From Telmatactis stephensoni (lineage: Eukaryota; Cnidaria; Anthozoa; Actiniaria; Isophelliidae): a stretch of 64,000 nt of DNA. Positions within the stretch are counted from its first letter, which is position 1. Each line of letters begins with the position of its first letter. The notes beneath the pieces were generated by a model. It made no database searches and had not been told where the DNA came from. It was given only the letters and a program-made list of their open reading frames with translations. The DNA is taken from positions 248,001 to 312,000 of the forward strand of contig JALIZF010001512.1 in NCBI GenBank assembly GCA_029948255.1, written 5' to 3'. This document shows, piece after piece, positions 10,681 to 24,900 of the stretch. The translations under genes and the position numbers were made by a program.

Positions 10681-11235
10681 AAACAGAAATTGCCTGTACA
10701 GTATCCGGATAACCCAAAATTTTCTACAAATATATGTACAGTTGACTCCCGATAACTCGTGCATTCTAGTAGCCTGCGCCTTTTGGAGAGGAAAGGGATA
10801 GCCTGGCTAAGTAGGCTAACCTTCAAGGTGAGCATTCTTTTACGTCTTCCTATCCCAAGGGAATTTAAATGGAAAACTCTGAGGCAAGGTAACTAAAATC
10901 GGTGCGGAACTTTATATTCGATGGTACACGAAACGAATTGTTCAAGCCTCTGCAGGTCAAGTTTAGTGATAATTTTGCGTGAAAACACACCTTTTTTAGA
11001 CGCTTTTAGTAGTTATCGTTGAGAGTTGTGAAAGCTTCAGGAGAAAGTTTAATTACCTGACTTCACTATTGCTAAGAAATTGCCTAGTTTTACCACTCAT
11101 TTTTGTGGAAAAGAAAACGTCGTCGAAGCAAGCTGAAGATCGCTAGTGTGTTGTCTTGCCACTTCTTGGCTACGTATACAAGAAGAACAAGATGAGAAAA
11201 AATCGCTAAACTTACAAATAAATAACATAATAGAG

Positions 11236-12622
11236 CAGATTTCGTATGAGTGTGAAACGGACCGCGCCATGCCGTGACCGTATCAGTGCCGTGATGTCTA
11301 TAAAACATTCGAAATTCGCTCCTGCCGTAACCGTGCCGTGACCGTGCGGTGCCGTTTTCACAGTCATACGAAATCTACTCTATATCACTTCTGTTGCTGA
11401 ATTAACTACCCAAAAAACAAGTCAAATCCATGGCTCCAGTTTTGAGCTTGGGTAAAAGCGCGGCAAAATGGATATGATGGGGAAATCTTAAGGTAATGCG
11501 CTTGTGCACTCGTGCGCATAACGTTTGCGCATGTTTTGCACACGCGCGCTGATATCGAGTTTGATTGGGCTTCCTGTGTTCTAAATAGTTCAATAGAGTG
11601 GTTTTCGTATGAGTAGGAACACTTTGCAGTTACGATACGATACGGTTACAGCAGGAATTTCGAATGTTTTTATAGAAACTATGATACTGGTACAGTTACG
11701 ATACGGTACGGTAAGTTTCCCACTAATACTCATACGAAAACGATTCTATGGCGGACGCCACGCGCGTAACAGTATTCAGATTTCGTATGAGTGTGAAACG
11801 GACCACGCCGTGCCGTGGCCGTGTCAGTGCCGTGATGTCTAGAGTAGATTTTGTATGCGTGTGAAACGGACGCGCCGTGCCCTAACCGTGTCAGTGCCGT
11901 GATATCTATAAAAAACATTCGAAATTCCTGCCTTAACTGTGCCGTGACCGTGCGGTGCCGTTTTCACACTCATACGAAATTTACTCTATAAAGCGGTTTT
12001 CGTATGGAACCTTACCGCACCGTACCGTGACCGTGTCAGTGACGTAATGTCTAAAAAAACATTCTAAATTCATGCCGTAACCATTCTGTGCGGTGACCGT
12101 GTAGTTTTCCCAGTCATACGAAATCGGCTCTAAACACATTCGAAAGTCCTGCCGTAACCGTGCCGTGTCGACCGTGTGGGACCATTTTCACAGTCATACG
12201 GAATCTACTCTAACTGAAAATGCAGTACTGCGACCTATCCTAATTTTTTGCTTTTTTGGCGTATTTTTATCAAAACTAAAACATATCAAAAAAGTAAAAA
12301 AGTTCGTCAATAGGTTTTTGAGAAAATCGCGAAAAATCGCCAAAATGAGCATCCCATGAAAGCCTTTAGTTTGCATATTTGCAAACACCGTACGCTAGAG
12401 GTCAAACTCTGAAATCTGTTGTTTTCGTTCGAAAAGGCGAGATCTCGCTCTTTTCGAGCTATCATAGAGTAGATTTCGTATGACTGTGAAAACGGCACCG
12501 CACGGTCACGGCACGGTTACTATGACTGCAGGAATTTCGAATGTTTTTATGGACCACACGGCACTGACACGGTCACGGCACGGCGCAGTCCGTTTCACCA
12601 CTCATATGAAATCTGATCTAGC
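11236..12622. mobile_element. Cluster of GTCACGGCACGG-type MITEs
   Basis: At least five to six head-to-tail or nested copies of an element about 120-150 bp long. Each is bounded by AGATTTCGTATGAGTGTGAA and its complement, with an interior made of CCGTGCCGTGACCGTG blocks around AAACATTCGAAATTC. Approximate positions are 11,236-11,383, 11,598-11,752 (a diverged variant with ACGATACGGTACGG), 11,777-11,990, 11,996-12,130, 12,130-12,213 and 12,466-12,622. No transposase. Confidence 0.8.
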
Positions 12623-12916
12623 ACCGTGACCCCCCATTTTCTTTATTGATTTGATGTTGTTCCCAACTCAAAAACAACATATTATGATTTATAGAAAAAT
12701 TCGTCGATAAAAACTCGAAAGAGCCAATTACCTTAAGGTGTTTACCAGTAGTATTTTGGTGATCGATTTTGACAAAACTTCCAATTTTATTTTTGAAAAT
12801 TGGTCAACTTACATTTGTCTGACCAAAATGATTTTCACACAACTTACTAAGGAGGGATTGATGATTTGATTGGTGCCAATTTTTTTTCTATGACGCGTTG
12901 CTATGGCAACGAAAAA

Positions 12917-13569
12917 CAAAGATCATTGAAAATATCTCCCGTTTTTGATGAGCTCTAGAAAAATGGCTATATAGGTGTTAAACTTCACTTTCTTGCATAG
13001 TTAACCAACTCAAAATCAGAAAGTTTTATCAGAGGGATTTTGAATAAATCCCGAAAAACTTATCAAAACTATTAAATTTGGTGACTCGAGTAAAGAACGA
13101 GAAAAAAAATTCCAATTTTCGCAAAATAACTTTTAATTGATGTCAAAAGTTGCCAAAAGTCTTTGTTTATTGGTCCTGTGAGCGGCTTTGATGTAAGTTG
13201 TCAGCGCTAAAAAAGTGGAAACTGGTCGACCATTCACACGAAAGCACAGTTGACGAGAACAATTATATCTCTTCAATTAAAGGAACAACTTACATCAAAG
13301 CCGCTCACAGGACCAACAAGTAAAGACTTTTGGCAACTCTTGACATCAATTAAAAGTTATTTTGCGAAAGTTTGAATTTTTTCTTGTTCTTTAATAGTTT
13401 TGATAAGTTTTTCGGGATTTATTCAAAATCTCTCTGATAAAACTTTCTGATTTTGAGTTGGTTAACTCTGCAAGAAAGCCGGTGAAATTTAACACCTATA
13501 TAGCCATTTTGCCATTTTGCTCATCGAAAACGGGAGATATTTTAGGAAAACTGAATTCAATGATCTTTG
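12917..13569. mobile_element. Large hairpin element, arms about 285 bp
   Basis: Left arm 12,917-13,201 and right arm 13,285-13,569 are near-identical inverted repeats around an 83-nt spacer. Checks: CAAAGATCATTGAA versus TTCAATGATCTTTG, AACTCAAAATCAGAAAG versus its complement, and GGTCCTGTGAGCGGC versus GCCGCTCACAGGACC. No coding frame. Transcription would give a long double-stranded RNA. Confidence 0.85.
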
Positions 13570-14307
13570 ACTTTGATCAATGACTCAAAGTTAGTTAATT
13601 TAGTAGAAGCAGGGACAATAATAAAATATCTCGAAATAATTTTTCTTTTATAACCTCGGTAAAGTACTTAATTTTTGCACATTTTTACAGTTTTGAAAAA
13701 GCAACACGCACGCAGAAATGCATGTTCGAAATATTTTTGACATTTTTGCACTCAAGTATACACACAAAAAACAAACCAATATTTTTTCAATTTTCAAATT
13801 TGTGTGAATCATTGCAAGAAAGCAAGTTTTGAAATACAAAATGGGGGTCGAGATATTTTGTAAAACATCGTCATTATCGGAAAAAAACTAGGGGTTTCCC
13901 TGGTTCTAAACTGGAAATCTGTTCTACTTTACTTGGGAAATCTGTAATACCCAAACTTGTGAAAATAAAACAGATTCCCAAGGATTCCCTAGTTAGACGT
14001 AGGGAAGCCCTATGTTTGACCCAAGCTGGGAATTTTCCTGTGTTATAACTTAATCTAAGTTGTTTAGGGCCAGCCTGGATAAATAAAGTATTACCATTAC
14101 GGGCTAAACGGCACTTTTTCGAGAGAGGAATGAGGCGAGTTTTGCTATCTCCAGCACCAAAGATTAGAAAAATGTTACAAATTGAGTTTTGTAGCATTTT
14201 TAATCCTAACTGGAATAAAAATGTTCGCAATTAAAGTCGCAACTTTTCTATCGTAGACGTGCAGTGCAGAAGAGGAATCGCCTCAATATAAATCTAACTC
14301 CTAAACA

Positions 14308-15022
14308 GCTAGACAAGGCGCAAAACTGAAAAAGTCGATCGCAAAAAGTGCAGAAGGCATTTTGGGGTAGAGGCTGGTAACATAACTATTCTAAACTAAT
14401 TTTTCATGCTGAATCCGAATATGACTGTTACCAAGACGTATTCTGCAATCGTATAGTGTAAATGATGTATTTTGTGTATTGCTACATTCATTTCATACTA
14501 ACGGCTTTGTCATGTAATTCCAAAAGTTCCCAATCTTAAAAACAATTACCATAGCTGGAAAGAGCATATCAACTGAATCAGTAAAACTGTGAAGTTTGAA
14601 GGATATCAGTTGAAAACTCAAGGAGATACGAATTTTCAAAAAACGAAATTTTGTATGAAAACACTTACAGTTATCCAAGAGATACAAACAAATTTCGATT
14701 TTTGAAATTCGTATCTCCTTGAGTTTTCAACTGATATCCTTCAAACTTCACAGTTTTACTGATTTTGATATGCTCTTTCCAGCTATGGTCATTGTTTTTA
14801 AGTTTGGGAACTTTTGGAATTACATGAAAAAGCCGTTAGTATGAAATGACTGTAGCAATTCACAAAAATACGTCATTTACACTATACGTTTGCAGAATAC
14901 GTCTTGGTAACAGTCATATTCGGATTCAGCATGAAAAATTAGTTTAGAATAGTTATGTTACCAGCCTCTACCCCAAAATGCCTCCAGGTATCTGATTTTT
15001 CGAAAATGCGCCTTGTCTAAGC
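14308..15022. mobile_element. Large hairpin element, arms about 330 bp
   Basis: An inverted repeat centred near 14,665. Left arm 14,308 to about 14,640, right arm about 14,690 to 15,022. Matching blocks include TTTTGGGGTAGAGGCTGG / CCAGCCTCTACCCCAAAA and GAATCCGAATATGACTG / CAGTCATATTCGGATTC. The outer 70 bp of one arm also occurs alone at 10,338-10,408, so it is a dispersed family. No coding frame. Confidence 0.85.
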
Positions 15023-15029
15023 AGTTTAC

Positions 15030-15942
15030 AGAATATACAACGCATCGCATTTAACACTAGGAATGGACTAGATGCGAACTTTAATAACTGATTATTTTCT
15101 GATTAACCTTAAAATCCATCATTTCAGTAAATAAGCACTGGATGATATGACTGGAACTTTTTGCGACTTCCGTTCTTCATATTTCTTCAGTTGGGTGGAT
15201 TTGAGAAAATCGACCATACTCCCATTGATAGGCCAATAATGGTTTAATAAATCTCTCATAGGAAATTAATTTAAGCTACCTTTTTAGAATGTCCATTATA
15301 TATTTTCATAACCCTAATACAGTGGCTGTCAAATTGTAAAAGGTTTCAATTGATCCCAAACCAATTTTATGTGCATCAATATCGTCTCACTTGATACATA
15401 TGGACTGATCAGTAGTTTGTAATACTATTTTATATAATATTACTGTTGCCCAGAAAAGGAACTCAATACAATTTTGAGATTATTTAATTATGAGGATATT
15501 TAGGAAACGTTCTCACCAAAAATAATTTGAAGAATTTGCTTATGACCCTATACAAAAGAATATTCATTTATCAAAGAATATTCATTAAAGAATATTCAAG
15601 AAATATTCATTAAAAAATATTCAAGACTCTTACATTCATGCAGTATAATAGCCTTGTTTCTAAACCACAAAATGAGGCTATTCCTGCTCAATCCTTTCAA
15701 AATTCAGTAATATGCACATAAAATACTAAAATTAGTTTAATACATAAACAGTAGAGTATCACTGATCTCATTTGGATCTCGCTTGGATCACCAATTAAGT
15801 TAGGTGAAGCAGGGACTACATACATTCATTTTGGTTTATTGTATCTGAAAGGATCCTTATGATTTTGGACAAGAAATGCATGCCTCTAGAATAGTAATTA
15901 TTGAAATCAATCGTCCATCAATAATAAATTAATAATAACTCA
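15030..15942. other. Downstream flank of adiponectin receptor gene; no gene seen
   Basis: AT-rich sequence 3' of the receptor stop codon. A local cluster of AATATTCATT / AATATTCAAG repeats lies near 15,560-15,620. No convincing frame. Confidence 0.5.
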
Positions 15943-18900
15943 TTAGGAACATTTGTTGCCAATAGAGAACCGATAGTAAGCCATCTGGCATATACCATAT
16001 AAGTGTACCAACGCTGCAGCAACAACTAGCACATGAAATATCTGATGACTTTGGAACTGCAGAGAGAGAGAGAGAGAAAAAATAATAATTGGTATGTTTT
16101 TAGACTCTACAGACCATGATTACCCTTTCTCCAAGGGGGAGGGAGAACTCCCAAAATTTCAAATATAGTTTAAATAAGCCTTTTGCAGGACCTGGTCATG
16201 TGACTTAAGTCCCCTAAATATCAACTTGAATCACAAAATGGACAGCAGCATCAGAAAGAGGGCCTTCAAAGCATTTTTCATGAACCTGAGTAATTTGGAT
16301 AAACAGTCATGTATCATTTTTGGGCCTCACGTTACTAGGGGTCTCTTAGAACTACGCATTTCATTGAAGTGTAGCACGTGCTAAAAAGTCATGAGCATAT
16401 TTGTGTGCCAGATGTCTGCAACTCTGCCCACTCATGTTTTTGTCTGCATTCCTTTCTTGCATAATCCACTATGGATGTTTATAGCAAGGGAAAGTTCATA
16501 CATTAGAATGGTTGTTATAGACGAGATTGTTGAAATTGGTGGGATATTATAACAGGATTTTTCCAGGAAAAATCAAAATATGTAGAAACTGTAATCAAGA
16601 TATGGAGACATTCTTGCTCAGCTGGCAACCACAAGCAACCACAATCCAAAAGCAAGTGGCTTAAAAACTGCTCAAACAGTTCCATATCTCGGAACTGAAC
16701 TATTCTTTCAAGACCCTGAGTATTGGTCTGCCAGGAAAACCCCAACCTTCCACACTGATGACCGGCACCTTGTAAAAAATACAATCTCAAAAAATCATAA
16801 ATCTTCTCCAACATATCAAAAAGGCTCAAACTTAGCAAAAACACTAACTTCAAGATGGCCTTTCTGATCATATTGACCATTTTGTTATCACAGTTGATTG
16901 TCCAGAAGTAAAAGTGGAGTGCTTATATGTTAATTAGTTACCACATGAATAACCACACATGATTAAAGCCTGGTTTTCACTAGCTACGCAAGCACAAGCG
17001 CAAGCAACATACGCAGACTCAGTACTGCATTTATCACCGAGGTGTGAGAAAAGACAAGCACCGCTAATGAGCAGTACACTACTGAGTCTGCGTATGTTGC
17101 TTGCGCTTGTGCTTGCATCGCTAGTGAAAACCAGGCTTAAGTGTAATTGGAGATCATCAAGAAAAGAGGGTTGTGCCCCAGTTACGTATTGTAAAATCAG
17201 TTGAGTATTGTGAAAGTCAGTGAGTAAAATCCCCGACATGATATTTACATTGTGTCATGTGACTAGGTCCTGCAACTACTCTATATTTATATATTTTACG
17301 CATATAATACATTATTTAAAACATAACACAGAGGGGAAAACAGAGAAAAACAGTTTGCATAGTACAGAAGGAAGTTGATATCAAAGTCTATTCTTACCCA
17401 TATGTTAAATCGGCCAGGGAAAAATCTTTCAGGCACCCTAGTTGCATATGCAATGGTTCCAATTATATATAGTACACCCATAAGAGCCATCCAACCAAGG
17501 GATGCTTGACGGTGAGCTGTTACTATCCCATGGGCAATGGCAAAGTGTATACCAGGAACAATACCAGAACATCCAAATGTTAAGAAAACACCTTAAATAA
17601 AGACAATTCAAGACTCAGCTCAAGGGAAAGGTAAAAGACCTTATTCACTTGCCTGCAATGTGTCAAGACTTATCTCTCATTTTAGTCCGTCTACAAAACT
17701 TCACCAGAAACCACATTCTGGAGCAATCAATCAATAACTTTATTAAAGTGTCAATGACTTCTAGCTGGCCACAAGTAGCGCTTGCAACTTACACAATTAT
17801 ATGTATTCTGATTGGTTCTGAGTGATGCTCCTTCTTACATGAATTCCTATTGGATATCAGTATGGTCACATGGCACAAATTTTGCATGTACAAAATTGAC
17901 AGACTAAACAATGAATAAGTCTGGACCCAACATAGGCTACTTTATATTCACAGGCTACTAATTCCATTTCCATGTTTTCCATGGATGTCAGAGAGCCTGT
18001 TGCTATGGCAAGCACCATGTAAATAATTGCGACCTCTGTGGACTATGAGCAGTGTCACATTCCCTCCTCATTCAGTAAAGATATGATTTACATGAATGAG
18101 AAGCAAGTGGCTGTGAAAAGAGGCAGGAGATGAGTGCATTCCAAACTATTTCCTATATATATCTATATATATATATATATTGGAGGGGATGGGTAGCACA
18201 ATGTTTGAGGCATTAGGTAATTTACAACAATTATTTTGATCCATAAAATTATAATGGCCATTTTATGACCACTACATGATCATTAAATCACTAAATAAAT
18301 GATTGCAATTCAACCTGTTGACATTTTTATGAGCCTGCTAAATTCAGGTTTTCAAACTGTTTAGCAACTGCAGTTATTGACAGATTCCATAAGGTGATCT
18401 GTTCACTCTTTGGACTACATGTAGTGGTTGCTCACACACCAACTTATAACTAAAAAATATCAGAATTTGATAAGTGTCTTAAAACATGGAGACCTAAAAT
18501 CATGTCACTCATTTTATATTTCACCACATTTGAATAAGATGTAGTTGCCATAAGTTTGAGTCAAACCTACTGCATTTATACTGTACAGTGTATAGCTATT
18601 TCAGAAAAGGTTGATGGGGCAAATGGAAATCCGAGATTGATGATTGCATGACCTAAAGGAAATTTGAAGTTAACAAAAATTGCTTCATTTTCATTTATCA
18701 AATACCCAGCAAGCAATGTGGGTACTACATGTATGCAATAAAAACCTTACTGGACAAAGTGGTTGATAGGAACAGCAAGTGATAACATGACGAGTATGTG
18801 CGAGCTGCTGGACGGAAGTGGCCTCAATTATGGTTTTAACCTGGCTTAGGGCTACCTCTCTCATAAATATAGTCACATATAGTCTCACCAAAGTTTTTCA

Positions 18901-21900
18901 GAGCATTACATTCGAGTGCAGAAGTTGCATGAACAGCTAGGAATTATCCTTTCAAAATTATCCATTCGTCCAAGACAATAGAAGTTGGAGACATGCACAG
19001 ATGTTATCACTTGCTGCTGTTGATAGGTGATTCATATCTCCACACCACAGTTCCTTTTGGTAGTGCAATCACCAATCGCCATTGGCCGTTCGCCCCATCA
19101 ACCTTTTTTGAAATAGCTATATACACCACAATATTATAACACTCTTCTCACCTGCACGTAAACACCTGAACTTGGGTGTGTTGAAGTTTGGATACAGGGA
19201 GACGAAGAAGCTGAACAAGCCAAGGGCAGTAACTACAATCATGTAGACAAGACGTGTTGTCTTACTACAGTAGAATCCATAATACAGTGGTGGGATAAAT
19301 GAGCCCATTATCAAAAGCGCAATACCAGAGTAGTCTAACCTTAAAGGATAAAATTGAAAGTTTTTAAAAATAATGTCTAAGACTTGATAGATGTGATAGT
19401 AAAATTATTATTTAATTAATATATTATGGTCTTGCATGTGGCTGGGAACTGTTTTAATCATCACTTACTTCATTACCTTACTGACCATGCACTTACAACA
19501 TCACTGAATCAGTAAAAACTTATATCAATGTCGAAAAGCTGTTTTGATTCACTCGAAGACTTCACAGATTCAGTATATCACCAGGCTTCTATCATGTATG
19601 ATATTTTGCTAGGATGATATCCAACCACAGTTTGCATAAGGGTTTTTTTCATGGAATAAGTGAGCACTTAGACATAAGCAATTAGTAGACCAGTTGTGAG
19701 CCATATGTTGCTCAGTGTCAGCCTCAATTCTGCATTAAAAGATTCATTAGAGTTTTGGAAGCAACCCATAAAAAGGCAAGAAATGCACATGAATGAACCT
19801 CACAGGTGTGAATGAACAAAGCAACTCCATATTCAATGATTTTGACAGGCTTTTGCTCAAAGACTTTGAATATCTTGAGAGACATTACGCAACATATAAC
19901 TCTGGTACAGATCAACGTTTTGCTTACCTACTAAAAATCTTTGATACATTATGTGAGTGACAATAGACTGTATGGAATACAGTTGAAAATGCCAGGCATA
20001 GTATAGCACCAGTAAAGAAGGCTCCAAACACAAGCTTTTCACTCCAGTCACTTGGAAATGGATTAGCAGGTGTTATTGGTCTTAAGTAGAAGTACAAAAG
20101 AAGAGCAATGAATAGCAAGCATCCAATCAAATGAGTCCAAATGTTCCCAGTCTCTGTGTGAATTTTAAAGATGCTCTTGAAGCAAGATTTGAAAGAAAAC
20201 AAAGGAGGTCGATGACTGTCAGAGAGAAATTCATTATCTTTTAGCCAATGTGGCAATTCCATATGAGAAATCAAATACCAGCCTGAACGACCAGCTTCAA
20301 TCATTGCTTTTCTGATCTTGTCTGCTCTTTCCCCAGCTTCATGCATTGTTTCTGATACATTGTCTCTAACATTTTTGTACATGACTTGGATTTTGTCAGA
20401 AGTGTTGTGGAAACTGTCTTGCATTCTTTCTGATGCCTCTCCAATATTGTTACGGAACTTTTCTGTAGTTTCCGACATGTTGCCCTTAACACTTTTATAC
20501 ATAACGTGTACTTTTTCTGAGGTACTTTGAAAGCTGTCCTGGATTTCTTTAGAAGCCTCATTAAGGTTTGCCTTAATTCTTTTTGCAACATCATGAGCAT
20601 TTTCCTTGACAGCTTTGACAAAGAAGTGAACACTTTCATCTCCTTTGAGAATGAGAACCTGCAATGGTAAAAGACAATTATAAGGATAAATTTATAAATA
20701 TTCTACCAATTTTAAGTGACTGGCTATGAAATTTTAACCTACTGTACACAGTGATGCACAACTAGGTATTCATAGGATATGAAGATTGAAGCGAATGATA
20801 AACAATGTAGTCAAACTGAAAGTTTATTTCCCAATTCAATTCAAATCCACTCACAATTTTTCATGAGCAAATGAATTAGGAAAATTAACATGTTTCCTTT
20901 TTGGAAAAGGATGTTTGCATGTGCTGGTTTTGCCAATTGATGCAGATTTGAATACAGCTCATGCTGTCAAGTCATTTTCAAAATGGTGACACTTCCACAT
21001 GGCATTATTTTACTGTACATTTTGTTTGTAGTAGTGTTCTTTTGTGACATGTCCTAGTCAGCCCATATTGAAAAGCTGACAGCCGAGATCAACAAGTGCC
21101 TAAGACTCCCGAAGAGAATCAAGCATCTGCTACCACAATTATTATTGCTTCCCTAGGAAAGTATCTTGTAATGATAGCATTTCTCTGGTCTCTCATTCCT
21201 AAATAAGGAATTGACTAGTCCATTGCCAGAGGGGATCAAAAGCCAGGTACATCAAGTGTAACTTTGCCATGTCTTCATGTCCAAGAAAACAGGTCAAAAT
21301 TTTACTAAACAAAAACCTTGATATTCTAAAATGGTTGGCCAATGAGCACCATTTAGATCTTCAGACTTGATAAAAACTAGGAGTGATTAAAAGCAAAGAA
21401 AGAAGACTAAAACATTCTAAAATTGTCTCATTCAATTTCAGAGACTAATCATCACACACATATATTATCATGAAATTTAGCCAAGCCAATTTAAATTGAA
21501 TGATTCTTCATAAAATGAACAAAAAATAGATATATACATGTAAGAACTGTTTTTTACTTCAATTGCCTCTATACTTTTTATTTGGCTTGAGTCATGAAAA
21601 GTGGTATTTGGACTCTAGTTGACTCATTACACATACCTCAATCCCTTTGAAAACATTACAGACACAACATAAAAAATAGGCGGATATTATCCGCATGTGT
21701 CTACTGCCTTTAAAGAAGAGAAAGTTCAGATGCATGCTGGAATTGAAAATAATTTTTATAGGACAGTGTCTTGCTTTATTCTGTTTCGAGAAATGAATCT
21801 ACTTAGCTCAGTTGTGTGACATGAACCTGGGAGGGACGTGTTCAGCGTACCGATACATCAGTCCATAAGTCATATAAGTCCATACTTAAGTGGATTATTT

Positions 21901-24900
21901 TGGGGTTTTTTCTGTTTTTAAAGGAGATTCTGTTTGATATACTTAATGCTAAGATACTTTATTGACTTGAGGCACAAGGATATATTTGCAGTTACATGAC
22001 ACTGATAAACAAATCAAAGGTCAAATTAAATATTCTCATTGTTAATGTCGTCGGTCACAATGAAGATTACTATTTCTGGTATCGATGAAAACAATTTTGA
22101 GAGGTAACCGAGAACAAGAAAATATCATTATAAACAAATGCGTTAGTAAACTGCAATGGGCAAAATGCTTTTTAGTTCACTGATGATGGCCATTTTTGGC
22201 GATCGCTTGTCTACTACTGATTCCTGGTACTGATTACTAAATATTTCTAAATTTAATCTAAAAAGCTTGCCTATAAAGCTAGTTAAGCTTAGAAGCAAAT
22301 TACACAGAGAGTGGGCGACAAATCTCATAAGTAAAATGGACAAATTGTTCGACGTGAATTACACAAGTGCATGGCATCACGAAAAAATGTCACTAAACAA
22401 AAAGTCCTAAGACAGCTTTTGCAGACAAGAGTTGAGCACAATATGCAGAAAATAACTTGCCTTTCTTAGCTATTAATTATTCAATCAACATCTTCAGAGC
22501 TGATGAACGGGTACAACGGCCTAGCACTGTCATCAAGCACTGTATTTCTGGCGTTTGGCATATGGAACCAGAGTTACATTATTGGGCTTCCTGTGTTCTG
22601 TTCTGTTCTGTGCTGAGTTGAATGCATTCCCCGAAAGGGATTATGGGTCAGCTATTTTGGTTAGCATTTTCTAATCTGATTGAAATCTGATTTGAGAAAG
22701 TGAAATAGTTCGTGGTTTTCATAAAAAGACATTTTGTGATATTACCAGTTGAAAACCTATTTTTGTATATCAATATCAACTAATGGTACATCATGCCCAC
22801 GTTGCAGCATAAGCAAAAGCCCTAAACACAAGCAAATTTATCCATTTTGAACTTAACTCAGTTCGCTGAAATTAAACTACGGTAAGATCAGCTTCCATAC
22901 AAATAGCTTTGAAAAAATAAACGATTTATAAATCATCTATTTAGAAATAACATCGCCAAAAATAAGAACTTATTTCTACATAATGAGTTTTCTTTTCGTT
23001 ACCTTGAAACGCTGACTAGATTTTCTCAAAAACGGTCTGCTTGATGCATGCTCTGACTCTCGTAAAAACGCAGGAATCAGCCAAGAGAAAGCGTCGCTTA
23101 CATCCTTGGTAACGCTTAGAGTTTCTCAACATGATGATCAGTAGTTTCGATGGCCATTTCTTTGTTTGAAATTGTGGACCTCAAGTGCCTCGGTTTCACA
23201 TTTAAAGTAAAATTCTGCTCGAGACTGTACCTCCTCGGCTCGCCAACCACAAACATCCACAGTCACAAAACTCAGTGTTGTTTATTCCTCGAAACTCCTC
23301 CAAACTTGCTTTTCCATTCAAAGAGAACATCATATTAGCAAAGAGATCGGCAAATTGAAGCAATGGTGTAATTTTCTGTCGTATTTCTTTACGTTTAGTT
23401 GGAAACAAACTCACAAGTTGAAGGACTTTGGCTGAGCGTTTTGTCAAAATAAATGCTTTTTCCCGCCACTTGGCAGCACGTCCGCTAACAGAAAAGGCGC
23501 GAATTTCTCGTATTTTTTATTTGACTCGGAAATATTTTAGTGAAACTCTCTATTATGTCTTTTATAATAGCAAAATGGTTTTACAACATTCTAGAAAATG
23601 AGGCATTCGTATTTTATCCATTATCTTGGTAGTTATGAAGCTAAGTATTACAAAGAAATGCTAATCAAAATAGCTTTTCAAATCCTCGATTCTGATTGGT
23701 TGACCTTGGGATTGTTGCGAAGGTCAACTCAGCTGGTTACTTGCGGACTGACTTACAACCCGATGACAAAGTGGCTCCGCCTCTTCGAGGCAGTAGCCAC
23801 AAAAAGTAAAGCGACCATATTTAACGTTCACTTGATAACTCATGACAGAATTTGAATAACTGATTAACTTGACGTTGACAGTGCATTCATTTTAGTCCCC
23901 TCTCTCCATCAGTGCTCTGTTTTAAGGGTATTTAAAGCTAATTAAAGCTTCACAGAAAGGAAAGAAGTTGAAACAAGGAGATGAGATCTGGGGATCAAAC
24001 TCTGGACCTTTTGCACCAAAGGTCGTGCACTAACCAACTCTGCCATCCTTGCTCCTTTGATAAATTGATACATCTGATACATTGATACATCTGTCATGGA
24101 GCACAGTAGGTTAGTATACACCTATTTCAAAAAAGGTTGTCAGAGCTAAAGGCGATAGGCAATAGGAGATAGGTCATTCAAATTCCAGTTAGTAATCGAG
24201 AAGTTTTAAAAATAGCTTCGTTATTCCATTCGTTTTGCTCAGAACATTGGATATGCATGAATGTCTGATTGTTGACTTTCTTAATAAAAACAAATAGAAA
24301 ACCAAACCATGAATAGTGGAATGACCTATCTCCTATCGCCTTTAGCTCTGACAACCTTTTCTGAAATAGGTGTACACCAACTCCACAACCTCGTAAGATC
24401 GTGCGATTCTATTGGCTCACTATCTTGGAACATGAGACCATATTTTATTTTATTTCATTTCATTTTATTTAACTTTGTCCATAATGTGAACAGAAGAGAA
24501 GAAAAAAACAAATATGGACAGGGAGGCCAAAACAGCTTAACCATTTACTGTGGTCCCAACAAAAATGTGATATAATGAAATTAAAAGCAGGTTCGAGGAT
24601 TGTCAGGATTGTATAGATTCAGAAGAGCGTTCGTGTAATATTCAAAAAGTTTCACTTTGAAGGATTTCAGCGATAGGGAGTAGACTCTAATGGAAGAAGG
24701 TAAAGAGTTCCAAATCCTGCTTGTGTGGATGAAGAAAGAGCATTCATTTGATGGGTTACAGTTCTGCATTTCTTTGTAGTTTAGGTGGTAATGTCAGTTA
24801 TGGGATGATCTACTTCCCATGCTTGGGATATAGAGCTTTTCAACAAAATGGTCTCTTTCAAAAGAGTCTTCTAAAACTAAAGAAAGCTCTGACTTTTATC

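Noticed and set aside
16934..17239. Frames of 81-101 codons on both strands
   Set aside because: They cover a palindromic MITE, so both strands give mirrored frames.
23985..24059. tRNA gene on the minus strand
   Set aside because: A and B boxes are present but the acceptor and anticodon stems do not pair and a SINE body follows; same for 42,274 on the plus strand.
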